Made by a program: the position numbers and the translations under genes. From Ignavibacteriales bacterium (GTDB lineage: Bacteria > Bacteroidota > Ignavibacteria > UBA10030 > SZUA-254), in NCBI GenBank assembly GCA_016218025.1, contig JACRFD010000048.1, positions 1-50,265 of the forward strand: a stretch of DNA of 50,265 nt, given 5' to 3'. This document shows, one piece after another, positions 1-8,381 of this stretch. The notes beneath the pieces were generated by a model, which made no database searches, was not told the DNA's origin, and was given only the letters and a program-made list of their open reading frames with translations. How positions within the stretch are numbered: the stretch's first letter is position 1; every line of letters starts with the position of its first letter.

Positions 1-1296
1 ATTTTCCATACCACGTATGTCTGTTGCTTTTATTTGGTATGATACTCTTGTCCCTGCAGGTTGACCCGGTATATCTGCTGTCCAGAAATCTCCACCTTGA
101 TATACTAATGGTATATCAGGTTGTTTTACTAATACTTCTGTACCTGATGTTACTGTTGATTTTGACCAACTGATAACTGCTGATTGTACCATTGCGCTAT
201 CTACATATTCTGCATCGCAATCATATATTGTATAGCTGACTGTTTGTGGATCACTTGAAAATGTTGTTGTCGGATCGCCACCTTCCGTTGCAACGATCTG
301 TGGTGGTACGTTCGTCGATACTGTCATGGAGTACCAGATATTAACTGCTGCAGTATAAAGTTGTGGATCGGAGACACCTGTTACAAAAGGCCCTCTTGCA
401 ACCCAACCTCGTTTAACATCCTCTTTTAATGAACCTGCACATTCACCAGGACCTGAATCATGTTCATAGAATTTCCAGTTACGTGCGGGCCAGAGTTCAT
501 CAGTAGTTGAGTAAGGTACATCAGATCCCCAAGTAGCGAAGTTAGTACCAGGATCATTTTCAGATGCTATGTGAGCGTTGGGTAAGCTAGGTTGGAATGA
601 AACAAAGAATACATCATTTTTTGGAACACTTGGAGCGAATCCGGTTCCTTGAAGATCGGCTTTATTGATACTGTTAGGTTTTACTCGTATTGGCATTCCG
701 GTTTGAAAACCAAATACTGATTCCCTGAATGGAGGACGTGTATGAGGAACGGTTGATCCACCACCGGCAATGGTTGAATACCAAGTAGTATCTTCACCGG
801 GATTAAGTGATGTACTAAAAGGTCATATACCGTTATCAGCATCGGTGGTTGTTTTCCAATAGCCCCAACTTTGACAAGGTGCTGCTGAAGCATAAGCCCC
901 TTTACCAGGTCCGTAGTTTGGGCCGATGACAGAAGCATGAATTCGTACTAAAACGGTGGAATCAGGTGAACCAATTCTATCTAGTTGGTACCAAAAAATA
1001 GTATCAATTGATCCGGCTGCTTTTGCAACAAACCATTGTCCTAATACATCCTTATGATATAAAATGTGGTTAATGTTTGGTTCATATACATCTGTTGGAA
1101 AACCAAAGTTAAATGTACCAGAGCAATTTGCTGATATGGATGAAGAATTCCGCATCATCAAACGTTTTGCAATCTCGCGAGATGGACTTGAATATTTATT
1201 TATAGGTATTGCATCTTGTCCCGGAGAAATTAGGAATTTTTGTTGAGCGAAGGAAAATTCACAGAGAATTAGAAAAATCGTGAGGAATGTTTTCAT
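1..1296 (-). pseudogene. Secreted surface protein, 5' part, with in-frame TGA; runs off the left edge
   Basis: The ATG at 1296 follows AGAGGTG and opens a signal peptide (MKTFLTIFLILCEFSFAQ, cleavage near residue 18). The frame stops at a TGA at 823-825 (codon 158) but then stays open without any stop to base 1, giving about 432 codons in one frame. The sequence downstream of the TGA is normal protein (for example GEDTTWYSTIAGG, then a beta-rich stretch ending YQIKATDIRG), so this is one gene with a nonsense change, probably TGG (Trp) to TGA, or a sequencing error. The repeated beta-sandwich style with many P, S, T, D and G resembles large T9SS-exported proteins of Ignavibacteria; no catalytic motif is seen and the C-terminus is outside the window. 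It has its own promoter at 1345-1373. Function is unknown. Confidence 0.65.
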
Positions 1297-1344
1297 GCGT
1301 GCACCTCTTGTATTTATTAACGAGTACCCTTCATTAATTTGTTA

Positions 1345-1373
1345 ATTATATCATATTTTTATCAAATAATCAA
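1345..1373 (-). promoter_or_regulatory. Sigma-70-type promoter of the secreted-protein gene
   Basis: On the minus strand, TTGATT (1368-1373) is separated by exactly 17 bases from a perfect TATAAT (1345-1350). It lies about 50 bases upstream of the start codon at 1296 and separates that gene from the aro operon. Confidence 0.6.
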
Positions 1374-1402
1374 GTTAGAAAGCGATAACTATGAGAGTTG
1401 AA

Positions 1403-2410
1403 TTATAAGTTTGAGATGATGGCGTCTACCATCCCTTGTGTATCAACAAAATTAGCATGATTGATATCTTTTGTAACGGATTTTCCCTCTGCGATTGTTT
1501 TAGCAACGGCTTTTTCAATTTTGTTTGCCGATTCAAATTCTCCAATATGCCGCATCATCATTGCAGCAGCAAGTATGAGTGCGCTTGGATTTGCAATTTT
1601 TTTGCCTGCAATGTCGGGTGCGCTGCCGTGAACTGCTTCGAACATTGCTACATCTTTTCCGATATTGGCACCGGGTGCCAAACCTAACCCACCAACAAGT
1701 CCGGCGCACAAATCTGAAATTATATCGCCAAACATGTTTGTTGTTACAACGACATCAAATTGATGAGGATTCATTACCAACTGCATACTAAAATTGTCAA
1801 TGATTTTATCGTTTGTTTCAATATCTGGATAATCCCTTGATATCTGCTGTCCGACTTCAAGAAATAAACCGCTTGTATATTTTAATATATTGGCTTTATG
1901 AACAATGGTTACTTTCTTTCTCTTGTGTGTTCTTGCATATTCAAATGCGTAGCGTGAAATTCTTTCAGAACTGTAGCGGGTTACAATACCAATCGCTTCT
2001 GCTGCGCTTTTTGATGCATCGATGTAATGTTCGATGCCGGAATAAAATTCTTCCGTATTCTCGCGGAAAATTATCAAATCAACGTCGTGCCAGATCGAAG
2101 GAATTCCCTGAAACGATTTCACCGGCCGAAGATTCACATACAAATCGAATTCTTTTCTAATTGCAACATTAACACTTCTGAATCCTGTTCCAACCGGGGT
2201 TGTTAGGGGACCTTTCAACACTAATTTATTTCTCTGAATCGATTCAAGCACGTGTTTTGGCAGCGGGTCTTTATACTTTTCAATTGCCGCAAGACCTGCC
2301 TCTTGATACTCCCATTCGATTTTGACGCCAGTTGCTTTTATTACTTCCAGTGCAGCCGACATAATCTCGGGTCCAATTCCATCACCAGGTATTAATGTTA
2401 TCGTATGCAT
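1403..2410 (-). CDS. Isocitrate dehydrogenase, NAD-dependent type
   Basis: This 335-residue member of the isocitrate/isopropylmalate dehydrogenase family oxidatively decarboxylates isocitrate to 2-oxoglutarate in the TCA cycle. The substrate loop reads SVNVAIR (S79, N81, R85), the pattern of isocitrate rather than isopropylmalate enzymes. [13 protein letters not shown] (116-128), the YK pair region and the Asp-rich MFGDIISD (226-233) are intact. The cofactor segment HGSAPDIAG (261-269) has Asp-Ile where NADP enzymes such as E. coli Icd have Lys-Tyr, so NAD is predicted. It is the last gene of the aro run, 32 bases after tyrA. Its presence there may supply 2-oxoglutarate/glutamate for transamination of prephenate or 4-hydroxyphenylpyruvate (inference). 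Homoisocitrate dehydrogenase is a less likely alternative. Confidence 0.85.
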   Translation of the reverse strand: MHTITLIPGDGIGPEIMSAALEVIKATGVKIEWEYQEAGLAAIEKYKDPLPKHVLESIQRNKLVLKGPLTTPVGTGFRSVNVAIRKEFDLYVNLRPVKSFQGIPSIWHDVDLIIFRENTEEFYSGIEHYIDASKSAAEAIGIVTRYSSERISRYAFEYARTHKRKKVTIVHKANILKYTSGLFLEVGQQISRDYPDIETNDKIIDNFSMQLVMNPHQFDVVVTTNMFGDIISDLCAGLVGGLGLAPGANIGKDVAMFEAVHGSAPDIAGKKIANPSALILAAAMMMRHIGEFESANKIEKAVAKTIAEGKSVTKDINHANFVDTQGMVDAIISNL

Positions 2411-2442
2411 AATTTAAATCTTTCCTATTCATTAATTGGAAT

Positions 2443-3165
2443 TTAAATCAATATTTTGTCCAAATTCCTAAAAAATTTCTTTATTTTGGAAGGCATTCCC
2501 TTCGCATATCGATTATAACGGTAAATATCCTTGAAAAGTTCAATGTTATCATTGTTAGAAGCCTTAATAATATCTTCCAATTTTTTAAAATTGTTGGTTC
2601 TTGGTAGCTCTTTATTGATCTCGAAAATTTTCAAAGCTCTGCCGATATATTGAGTGATAAATAAAGTCTCTGCCATTAATTTATCGTGTTGACGTGAAGT
2701 CATTTCGGAAACCACAATACCAATTGATCTTAATATATTTAGAATTGTACGGTGAGTATAATTTGAAATTCTAATCGGACAAATTATGCATTCAGCTCCT
2801 GCAAGAGAGCTTCCGACTGAGTCTGGTCCGAAGAGGGGATGGATACCAATAATTTCATTAGATGGACTTAAATATTTTTTCATCCATTCTGCTGGTTTTT
2901 CTTTAACCGAGCAAAGCTCAACAACAATCGCTTTTTGATCAAACTTATTAGATTTTTTAATTAACAGTTTTTCAAGCTGATTTATCGGCACGGCAATAAT
3001 CACAATTTTGCATATCTTCAAATGCTCATCTGTTCCCTGACGGAGGCCCTTCTCGAGTTTCATTTTTGGGTTTGAGTCAAAAACAAAAACCTTTCCATAT
3101 AATTTCAGATAATGGCCGACTAATCGTCCGAATCTTCCATACCCGATTAACGCAATGTTAGTCAT
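2443..3165 (-). CDS. tyrA: Prephenate dehydrogenase (TyrA family)
   Basis: The 240-residue protein converts prephenate (or arogenate) to 4-hydroxyphenylpyruvate (or tyrosine). It has an N-terminal Rossmann fold with GYGRFG (8-13), an acidic residue after beta-2 (D30) that favours NAD, and the family signature HPLFGPD starting at H109. The C-terminal helical dimer domain is short and there is no ACT domain, so no tyrosine-feedback module is visible. Its ATG overlaps the TGA of the upstream aroC-mutase fusion by four bases (ATGA). This places it directly behind the enzyme that makes its substrate. Confidence 0.88.
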   Translation of the reverse strand: MTNIALIGYGRFGRLVGHYLKLYGKVFVFDSNPKMKLEKGLRQGTDEHLKICKIVIIAVPINQLEKLLIKKSNKFDQKAIVVELCSVKEKPAEWMKKYLSPSNEIIGIHPLFGPDSVGSSLAGAECIICPIRISNYTHRTILNILRSIGIVVSEMTSRQHDKLMAETLFITQYIGRALKIFEINKELPRTNNFKKLEDIIKASNNDNIELFKDIYRYNRYAKGMPSKIKKFFRNLDKILI

Positions 3166-4499
3166 ATTTTTCGTTGAACTTCCTTGGCATTTCTTATTAT
3201 GATTTTATAAATATCTTTAATGAATTTTTTGTCAAGATTGGTTTCGTTCAGCAACGAATATCTTTTATTCATTATCTCCCGTTCTCGTTCAGCGTCATAA
3301 ATCGGCAGGTTCATTTTTTTCTTCCATATACCAACATCTTCAGCCAATTCTTTTCGTCTGGCTAAGAGCAATATCAGCATATCGTCGATTAGATTTATTT
3401 CTGATCTGATCTTATAATTGGTATTTGTTCTTTTCAATAATTTCTGTCTCATTAAATGGTCGGCAATTACGAGAGCAATCATTGCTTCAACAACAGGAAC
3501 AACTCTCGGACAAATACAAGGATCATGTCTGCCCTGGATAGTAATAGTTTTCTTTTTCCCTGAAATATTAATAGTCGATTGAGGTTTTTTAATAGAGGAA
3601 GTTGGTTTTACAGCAATCCGGATAATAATATCTTCACCCGTGGAGATACCACCTAATATTCCACCTGAATGATTTGTTGTTAATTTAATTTTTCCGCTTT
3701 TTTTCTCCTTAAAAAATTCATCATTATTTTCACTCCCTTTCATTTTGGCTGACGAAAAACCAGAGCCGATTTCGAATCCTTTTACAGCCGGAATCGACAT
3801 CAGCACTTTAGCAAGATCAGCCTCTAACTTATCGAATACCGGTTCACCAAGCCCCGTTGGACAATTTCTTACAACGGCTTCGATGATTCCTCCCACAGAA
3901 TCGCCTTCATTTTTTGCATTGATGATGATTTTCTCCATTGCTTTTGCTGCGATCGGGTCTGGGCAGCGAACCGGATTTTTTTCAATCTCATCATAATCAA
4001 TTTTCGTTGCAACTATTCCGTATATCTCTTTTGTGTAAGCACGTATTGTAATTCCCCTTGAATTCAGAATTAATTTTGCAAGTGCACCTGCTGCCACTCT
4101 TCCCACAGTTTCTCTCCCGGATGCTCTGCCACCTCCACGGTAATCTTGAATTCCGTACTTTGCCAGATAAGTAAAACCTGCATGTCCAGGTCTAAGCAAA
4201 TCTTTAATACTTTCGTATGCCTTAGAATCTTGATCTTTATTCCACACTAATAAACATATTGGCGTACCGAGTGTTCTTCCGCGAAATACACCGCTAAGAA
4301 TTTCAACCTTGTCCAACTCTGAACGTGGAGTGGTTATATTACTCTGTCCCGGTCTTCTTCTATTAAGCTCTTTTTGAATTTCGGCTTCAGAGATTTTCAT
4401 CTTCGGTTTTACACCATCGATCAAAACACCTAAAGCCTTGCCATGACTTTCACCAAATGTCGTGATTTTGAATAAAGTACCAATTGTATTTCCTGCCAT
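3162..4499 (-). CDS. aroC: Chorismate synthase fused to AroQ-type chorismate mutase
   Basis: Residues 1 to about 355 are a full chorismate synthase: GESHGKALG near the N-terminus, RRRPGQSNITT, YRGGGRASGRETVGRVAAGA, NHSGGILGGISTG and GRHDPCICPR, with FMN/EPSP-binding segments intact. Residues about 360-445 form an extra AroQ chorismate mutase domain. All seven active-site residues of the E. coli mutase occur with identical spacing: R365, R382, K393, D402, R405, E406 and Q442. The polypeptide should therefore turn EPSP into chorismate and then prephenate, and tyrA follows with a four-base overlap. Chorismate mutase is usually fused to PheA, TyrA or DAHP synthase; fusion to AroC is not a combination I know to be common. 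Confidence 0.9.
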   Translation of the reverse strand: MAGNTIGTLFKITTFGESHGKALGVLIDGVKPKMKISEAEIQKELNRRRPGQSNITTPRSELDKVEILSGVFRGRTLGTPICLLVWNKDQDSKAYESIKDLLRPGHAGFTYLAKYGIQDYRGGGRASGRETVGRVAAGALAKLILNSRGITIRAYTKEIYGIVATKIDYDEIEKNPVRCPDPIAAKAMEKIIINAKNEGDSVGGIIEAVVRNCPTGLGEPVFDKLEADLAKVLMSIPAVKGFEIGSGFSSAKMKGSENNDEFFKEKKSGKIKLTTNHSGGILGGISTGEDIIIRIAVKPTSSIKKPQSTINISGKKKTITIQGRHDPCICPRVVPVVEAMIALVIADHLMRQKLLKRTNTNYKIRSEINLIDDMLILLLARRKELAEDVGIWKKKMNLPIYDAEREREIMNKRYSLLNETNLDKKFIKDIYKIIIRNAKEVQRKI

Positions 4500-4501
4500 T
4501 A

Positions 4502-5773
4502 TTATTCCTTTGATTCTAATTTGATGAATTCATCCCAAAATGTTGGGAATGATTTTTTGACACAACCAGGATTTTCAATTTTAAGACCTTCGAGTTTTAA
4601 TCCGGCAATTGCAAAGCTCATCGCAATACGGTGGTCATTATAAGTGTTTATAACAGCACTATGGAGTTTTTGCGGATGAATGAAAAGATCATCTTTACTT
4701 GATTCTGTTTTCACTCCAATTTTAGTCAATTCTTTTTCAAGTGCGGCGATCCTGTCGGTCTCTTTAAACCGAAGGTGTGAAATGTTTCTAATTGCCGTTG
4801 AACCTTTAGCAAATCCTGCTACCACAGCAAGAGTTGGAACGCAATCAGGCATTTCGTTCATATCGATATCAATGCCGTGAAGTTCTGAACCATGAATTTC
4901 AATGCTATCATCATGTGTTGTAACTGCACATCCCATTTCTGAAAGAACTTTCAAAAATCGAATATCACCCTGAAGTGACTCTGCGGAAATGTTCTCGATA
5001 ATAATTTTCCCCTTGGTGATTGCGGCTGCTCCTAAAAAATATGTTGCGGATGATGCATCTGACTCAATTATGAATTCATGACCGATGTAGCGATCCTGAT
5101 TGCTGACTGTGAATGTCTTCATGTCGATTGATTCTACGATTGCACCAAACGACCTCATAGTATGAAGTGTCATATCGATATATGGTATAGAGGAAATATA
5201 GCCATTTATATGAATAATCACCTGTCGTTTGGCATAAGGTGCGGAGAGAAGTAATGAAGAAAGAAATTGACTGCTGATTGAAGCATCTAAATTAATTCTT
5301 CCGCCGCTAAAATTACCGCCATAGATTTGAATAGGAGGATAACCGTTATTGCTGATGCACTTCACGCCATTCGATTTCAGTGCATCAATTAAGTCGTTGA
5401 TGGGGCGTTTATTCATTTGCTCATCACCTGTTAATACGGTTTTCCCGGCAGCCAGGGTAGCAAATGTTGCAAGGAAACGCATTGCAGTACCTGCATTTCC
5501 TACATTAATTTCTTTGGAAGGGGCAGGGAATATTCCATTTGTTCCTGTAACTTCTAAATGATTTTCATACTCAATAATGCTCAATCCAAAATCTTTCAAA
5601 GCTGAAATCAGCAACAAAGAGTCATCGCTTTTTGAATGATTGCGGATGGTTGAAACCCCATCGGCCAGAGATGCAGCAATTAATGCTCTATTGGTGTAAC
5701 TTTTTGATGGAGGTATTCGGATAATTGCATCAACATCTTCCGATGTTTTTATTGTTCGAATTTCATTACTCAT
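4502..5773 (-). CDS. aroA: 3-phosphoshikimate 1-carboxyvinyltransferase (EPSP synthase)
   Basis: At 423 residues it has normal EPSP synthase length. It joins shikimate-3-phosphate and PEP. Visible motifs are PPSKSYTNRAL with K24, GNAGTAMR (92-99) of the PEP/glyphosate loop, SSQFLSSLLL, MPDCVPTLAV carrying the catalytic Asp, RFKETDRIAALEKEL and the C-terminal YNDHRIAMSFAIAGL. The start overlaps the end of the aroD-aroE gene by four bases, and the stop lies two bases before the aroC ATG, so it is translationally packed into the operon. Confidence 0.95.
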   Translation of the reverse strand: MSNEIRTIKTSEDVDAIIRIPPSKSYTNRALIAASLADGVSTIRNHSKSDDSLLLISALKDFGLSIIEYENHLEVTGTNGIFPAPSKEINVGNAGTAMRFLATFATLAAGKTVLTGDEQMNKRPINDLIDALKSNGVKCISNNGYPPIQIYGGNFSGGRINLDASISSQFLSSLLLSAPYAKRQVIIHINGYISSIPYIDMTLHTMRSFGAIVESIDMKTFTVSNQDRYIGHEFIIESDASSATYFLGAAAITKGKIIIENISAESLQGDIRFLKVLSEMGCAVTTHDDSIEIHGSELHGIDIDMNEMPDCVPTLAVVAGFAKGSTAIRNISHLRFKETDRIAALEKELTKIGVKTESSKDDLFIHPQKLHSAVINTYNDHRIAMSFAIAGLKLEGLKIENPGCVKKSFPTFWDEFIKLESKE

Positions 5774-7191
5774 TTCAAAATACTCATGAATAGATCTGAT
5801 TGGAATTTAGCTTGTGTTTCAAACAGTTCTTTGCCGGAAATTATTTTGCACCCAGCCGCTTGCGCCTCGTGTAATAGCGGAGTTATCACAGGATTGTAAA
5901 CTGCATCAAAAACTATAGGTTTATTTTGAAAGAATTTTTTTGGTACGAGGCGGTTCTGATTTGCGCCTTTCATCCCAACCGATGTACCATTCATCAATAA
6001 ATCAGCCCTTAGATTTAGAAGCTCGTTGAGTGAAGCCGAATTGCAGCCAAGTTGTTTAGCTAAACTTTTAGCTTTTATCAACGACCTTCCAATAATTGTT
6101 ACATCGGCTCCATTACTTATTGCCGAGTATGCCATTGTTTTTGATATCGCACCAGTTCCTATCACTATCACTTTTTTATTTTTAATATGGATATATTTCT
6201 TTAAAATTTCATTCAGACCTAAAAAATCTGTATTGTAGCCTGATAGTTTACCTCTTTTGTTAAGAACTGTGTTTACAATATTTAATTCTTTGATATCATT
6301 GTCAATTTTGTCGAGGTGAGTAACTATATCTTTTTTAAAAGGCATAGTTATGCTGAATCCTGAAAAAGCGTCACGGTATATTTTTAAAAATTTAGTAAGG
6401 TCGTTCACAAGAAAATTCACATATACAGCATTACATTTTTTTCTTCTAAATTTATCGTTATGGTAGTATATGCCTTGGCTGTACTTAACCGGATTTCCTA
6501 TCAATCCGAAAATCTTAGTTTTTCTGTTACGACTTCCAACATTGAAAACAGAATCCATATCATCGTACGAAATTTGTCCGGAAGCAGTCGTTTCATCGTT
6601 ATTAGGCGAAGCAAAAGTAAGGTAACCGCCATAAACACCCCCCAATATTCTGCTGATCTGTCCGAACTCATCCATGCATATTCCAATCAACTTTATTCCA
6701 TCCGATTTAGATCTATTCAACAGGCTGAATATTTTTTTATTATCAAGAATATCGTTAGCGGTAGTTGCGATTTTAAGAATGCTGAACCCGCTTTTTCTCA
6801 TCGAGTTATATATCTTAAACAAGTTATCCGGTGTTTCTTTATAATTATGATATGATAATATAATTTTAGTTCGTCCTGCAATCGATTGGATTTTCTTTAA
6901 AAAATTATTACCCCAACTCTGTTCAACATCGATATACTCGGCACCGAAATCAATTGCTTCAGATAATATTTCAAATTGGCGATCTGCTGATCCTGTGAAT
7001 TTACCACCTTCGGTTTTTCTGCGGTTGGTGATAATGAGTCTCGGTCGTGGCTGCCGGAGGAGTCGTTCTAGTTTCAGATCGTGGATACCGTCAATTCGAA
7101 CTTCGATTAAATCGGATGGATCACGGTGTTTCCGAAGTTGCGAGATTGCCTCCTGCATTGAATTTGGAGCGATGGATAAGCAGAGTTTCAT
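5770..7191 (-). CDS. aroDE: Bifunctional 3-dehydroquinate dehydratase (type I) / shikimate dehydrogenase
   Basis: This 473-residue fusion carries out steps 3 and 4 of the shikimate pathway. The AroD part (1 to about 215) has E30-V-R32, catalytic H115 and the Schiff-base K140 in LKIATTAND, and TASGQ near 203-206. The AroE part (about 225-473) has GNPVKYSQG (232-240), catalytic K286 in TMPFK, N320-T-D322 and the NADP Rossmann motif VIGTGAISKTMA. The first shikimate-contact serine is present (S238), but the second serine of the usual SxS motif is Gly240. Plants and chlamydiae also carry AroD-AroE fusions. It overlaps aroB and aroA by four bases each. Confidence 0.92.
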   Translation of the reverse strand: MKLCLSIAPNSMQEAISQLRKHRDPSDLIEVRIDGIHDLKLERLLRQPRPRLIITNRRKTEGGKFTGSADRQFEILSEAIDFGAEYIDVEQSWGNNFLKKIQSIAGRTKIILSYHNYKETPDNLFKIYNSMRKSGFSILKIATTANDILDNKKIFSLLNRSKSDGIKLIGICMDEFGQISRILGGVYGGYLTFASPNNDETTASGQISYDDMDSVFNVGSRNRKTKIFGLIGNPVKYSQGIYYHNDKFRRKKCNAVYVNFLVNDLTKFLKIYRDAFSGFSITMPFKKDIVTHLDKIDNDIKELNIVNTVLNKRGKLSGYNTDFLGLNEILKKYIHIKNKKVIVIGTGAISKTMAYSAISNGADVTIIGRSLIKAKSLAKQLGCNSASLNELLNLRADLLMNGTSVGMKGANQNRLVPKKFFQNKPIVFDAVYNPVITPLLHEAQAAGCKIISGKELFETQAKFQSDLFMSILK

Positions 7192-8285
7192 TTTGATAAA
7201 CTTCGTTGAAGAATATTTTTTGGGACAGATATTCGCGGGACAGCATTTCCAATTTTTTCCAGAAGTGTATATCGAACATTACCTTTCTGAATTTTTTTAT
7301 CGTGATATGTTAATTCAATAATTTTATTTGAATTCATTCTAGAAGGAATCTCGGTCGGGAGTTCGTATAACCTGAGCAGCTGTATCAATCTCTCAACTTC
7401 TGATTGTTTTAACATACCGAGTGCAGTTGAAATATTTGCTTCTATTGCCATTCCAATTGAAACAGCCTCGCCATGAGAGAGTTTGTAACCGGACAGCGAT
7501 TCTACAGCATGACCGATTGTATGACCAAAGTTGAGAATTTGCCGCAAGCCGGTTTCTCTTTCATCTTTCTCCACAATCATTTTTTTAAGTTCACAGCAGC
7601 GGTGGATGAGATGGATGAATGATGAAGGATGAAGGATGTTTTGACTGGAATGATTTATTATCATTGAATGACTTTTTTCTAAATATGAAAACAATTTGCT
7701 ATCAAGTATCGCTGCATACTTTATTACCTCAGCCATACCGTTCCGGAATTCCCGGCGGGGAAGAGTTTTTAAAGTTGTAATATCGATATAGACTTTTTTT
7801 GGTTGATAGAATGCACCGATGAGATTTTTTCCGAGCGGATGGTCAACTGCAACCTTCCCGCCTATGCTGCTGTCGACTTGTGACAGGAGGGATGTTGGAA
7901 TTTGAATGAATGGAATTCCGCGCAATAATGTTGCCGCAACAAAACCGACAAGATCGCCAACCATTCCGCCGCCAAGCGCGATTATTAATGAGTTCCGGTC
8001 GGCTTTCAGTTTTAAAAGTTTGTTTTCGAGTTGCTCTTTAGTTTTACGTGTTTTACTTTTTTCGCCGGCAGGCACTGACAGTAAGTAAACTTTATTTCGT
8101 GACAAGCGAAGTGCTTTATAAAAATTATCCCCATAAAGTGGTTTGACGTTGGAATCGGTAATGATGAAATATTTTGAGAATTCGTTTCGTGTTGCGAGTT
8201 CTTTCGCAACACCGGTGAGCTTCGCACCGATAGAGATTATGTACGAATTATCGATTATTCTTTTAAGATTGATTTGAAGTTTCAT
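7188..8285 (-). CDS. aroB: 3-dehydroquinate synthase
   Basis: This 365-residue enzyme cyclises DAHP to 3-dehydroquinate using NAD and a metal. Motifs include the NAD-binding GGGMVGDLVGF, PTSLLSQVDSSIGGKVAVDH, KNLIGAFYQP, NGMAEVIKYA and the metal-ligand stretch NFGHTIGHAVESL with SHGEAVSIGM. The ATG at 8285 is preceded by AGGATG. A perfect TATAAT at 8342-8347 (minus strand) could be the -10 of the operon promoter, but its -35 is weak. The loop before RCCELKK is longer than in E. coli AroB and is encoded by GATGAAGGATGAAGG-like direct repeats (7610-7640). The operon lacks DAHP synthase and shikimate kinase, which must be elsewhere. Confidence 0.95.
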   Translation of the reverse strand: MKLQINLKRIIDNSYIISIGAKLTGVAKELATRNEFSKYFIITDSNVKPLYGDNFYKALRLSRNKVYLLSVPAGEKSKTRKTKEQLENKLLKLKADRNSLIIALGGGMVGDLVGFVAATLLRGIPFIQIPTSLLSQVDSSIGGKVAVDHPLGKNLIGAFYQPKKVYIDITTLKTLPRREFRNGMAEVIKYAAILDSKLFSYLEKSHSMIINHSSQNILHPSSFIHLIHRCCELKKMIVEKDERETGLRQILNFGHTIGHAVESLSGYKLSHGEAVSIGMAIEANISTALGMLKQSEVERLIQLLRLYELPTEIPSRMNSNKIIELTYHDKKIQKGNVRYTLLEKIGNAVPRISVPKNILQRSLSK

Positions 8286-8381
8286 CTATCATCCTGGTGA
8301 TCCATACAATAAATAATTTATCAATTACGACTAGAATACTGATTATATAAAAGATACAAACTTTTATGGATTTTCCAGAAT

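Noticed and set aside
823..825. TGA read as selenocysteine
   Set aside because: No redox motif or clear SECIS-like hairpin was recognised after the codon; a Trp-to-stop change fits better.
681..938. 85-codon minus-strand frame overlapping the secreted-protein gene
   Set aside because: The continuous frame of the secreted protein runs through the same bases with plausible sequence; this one is off-frame.
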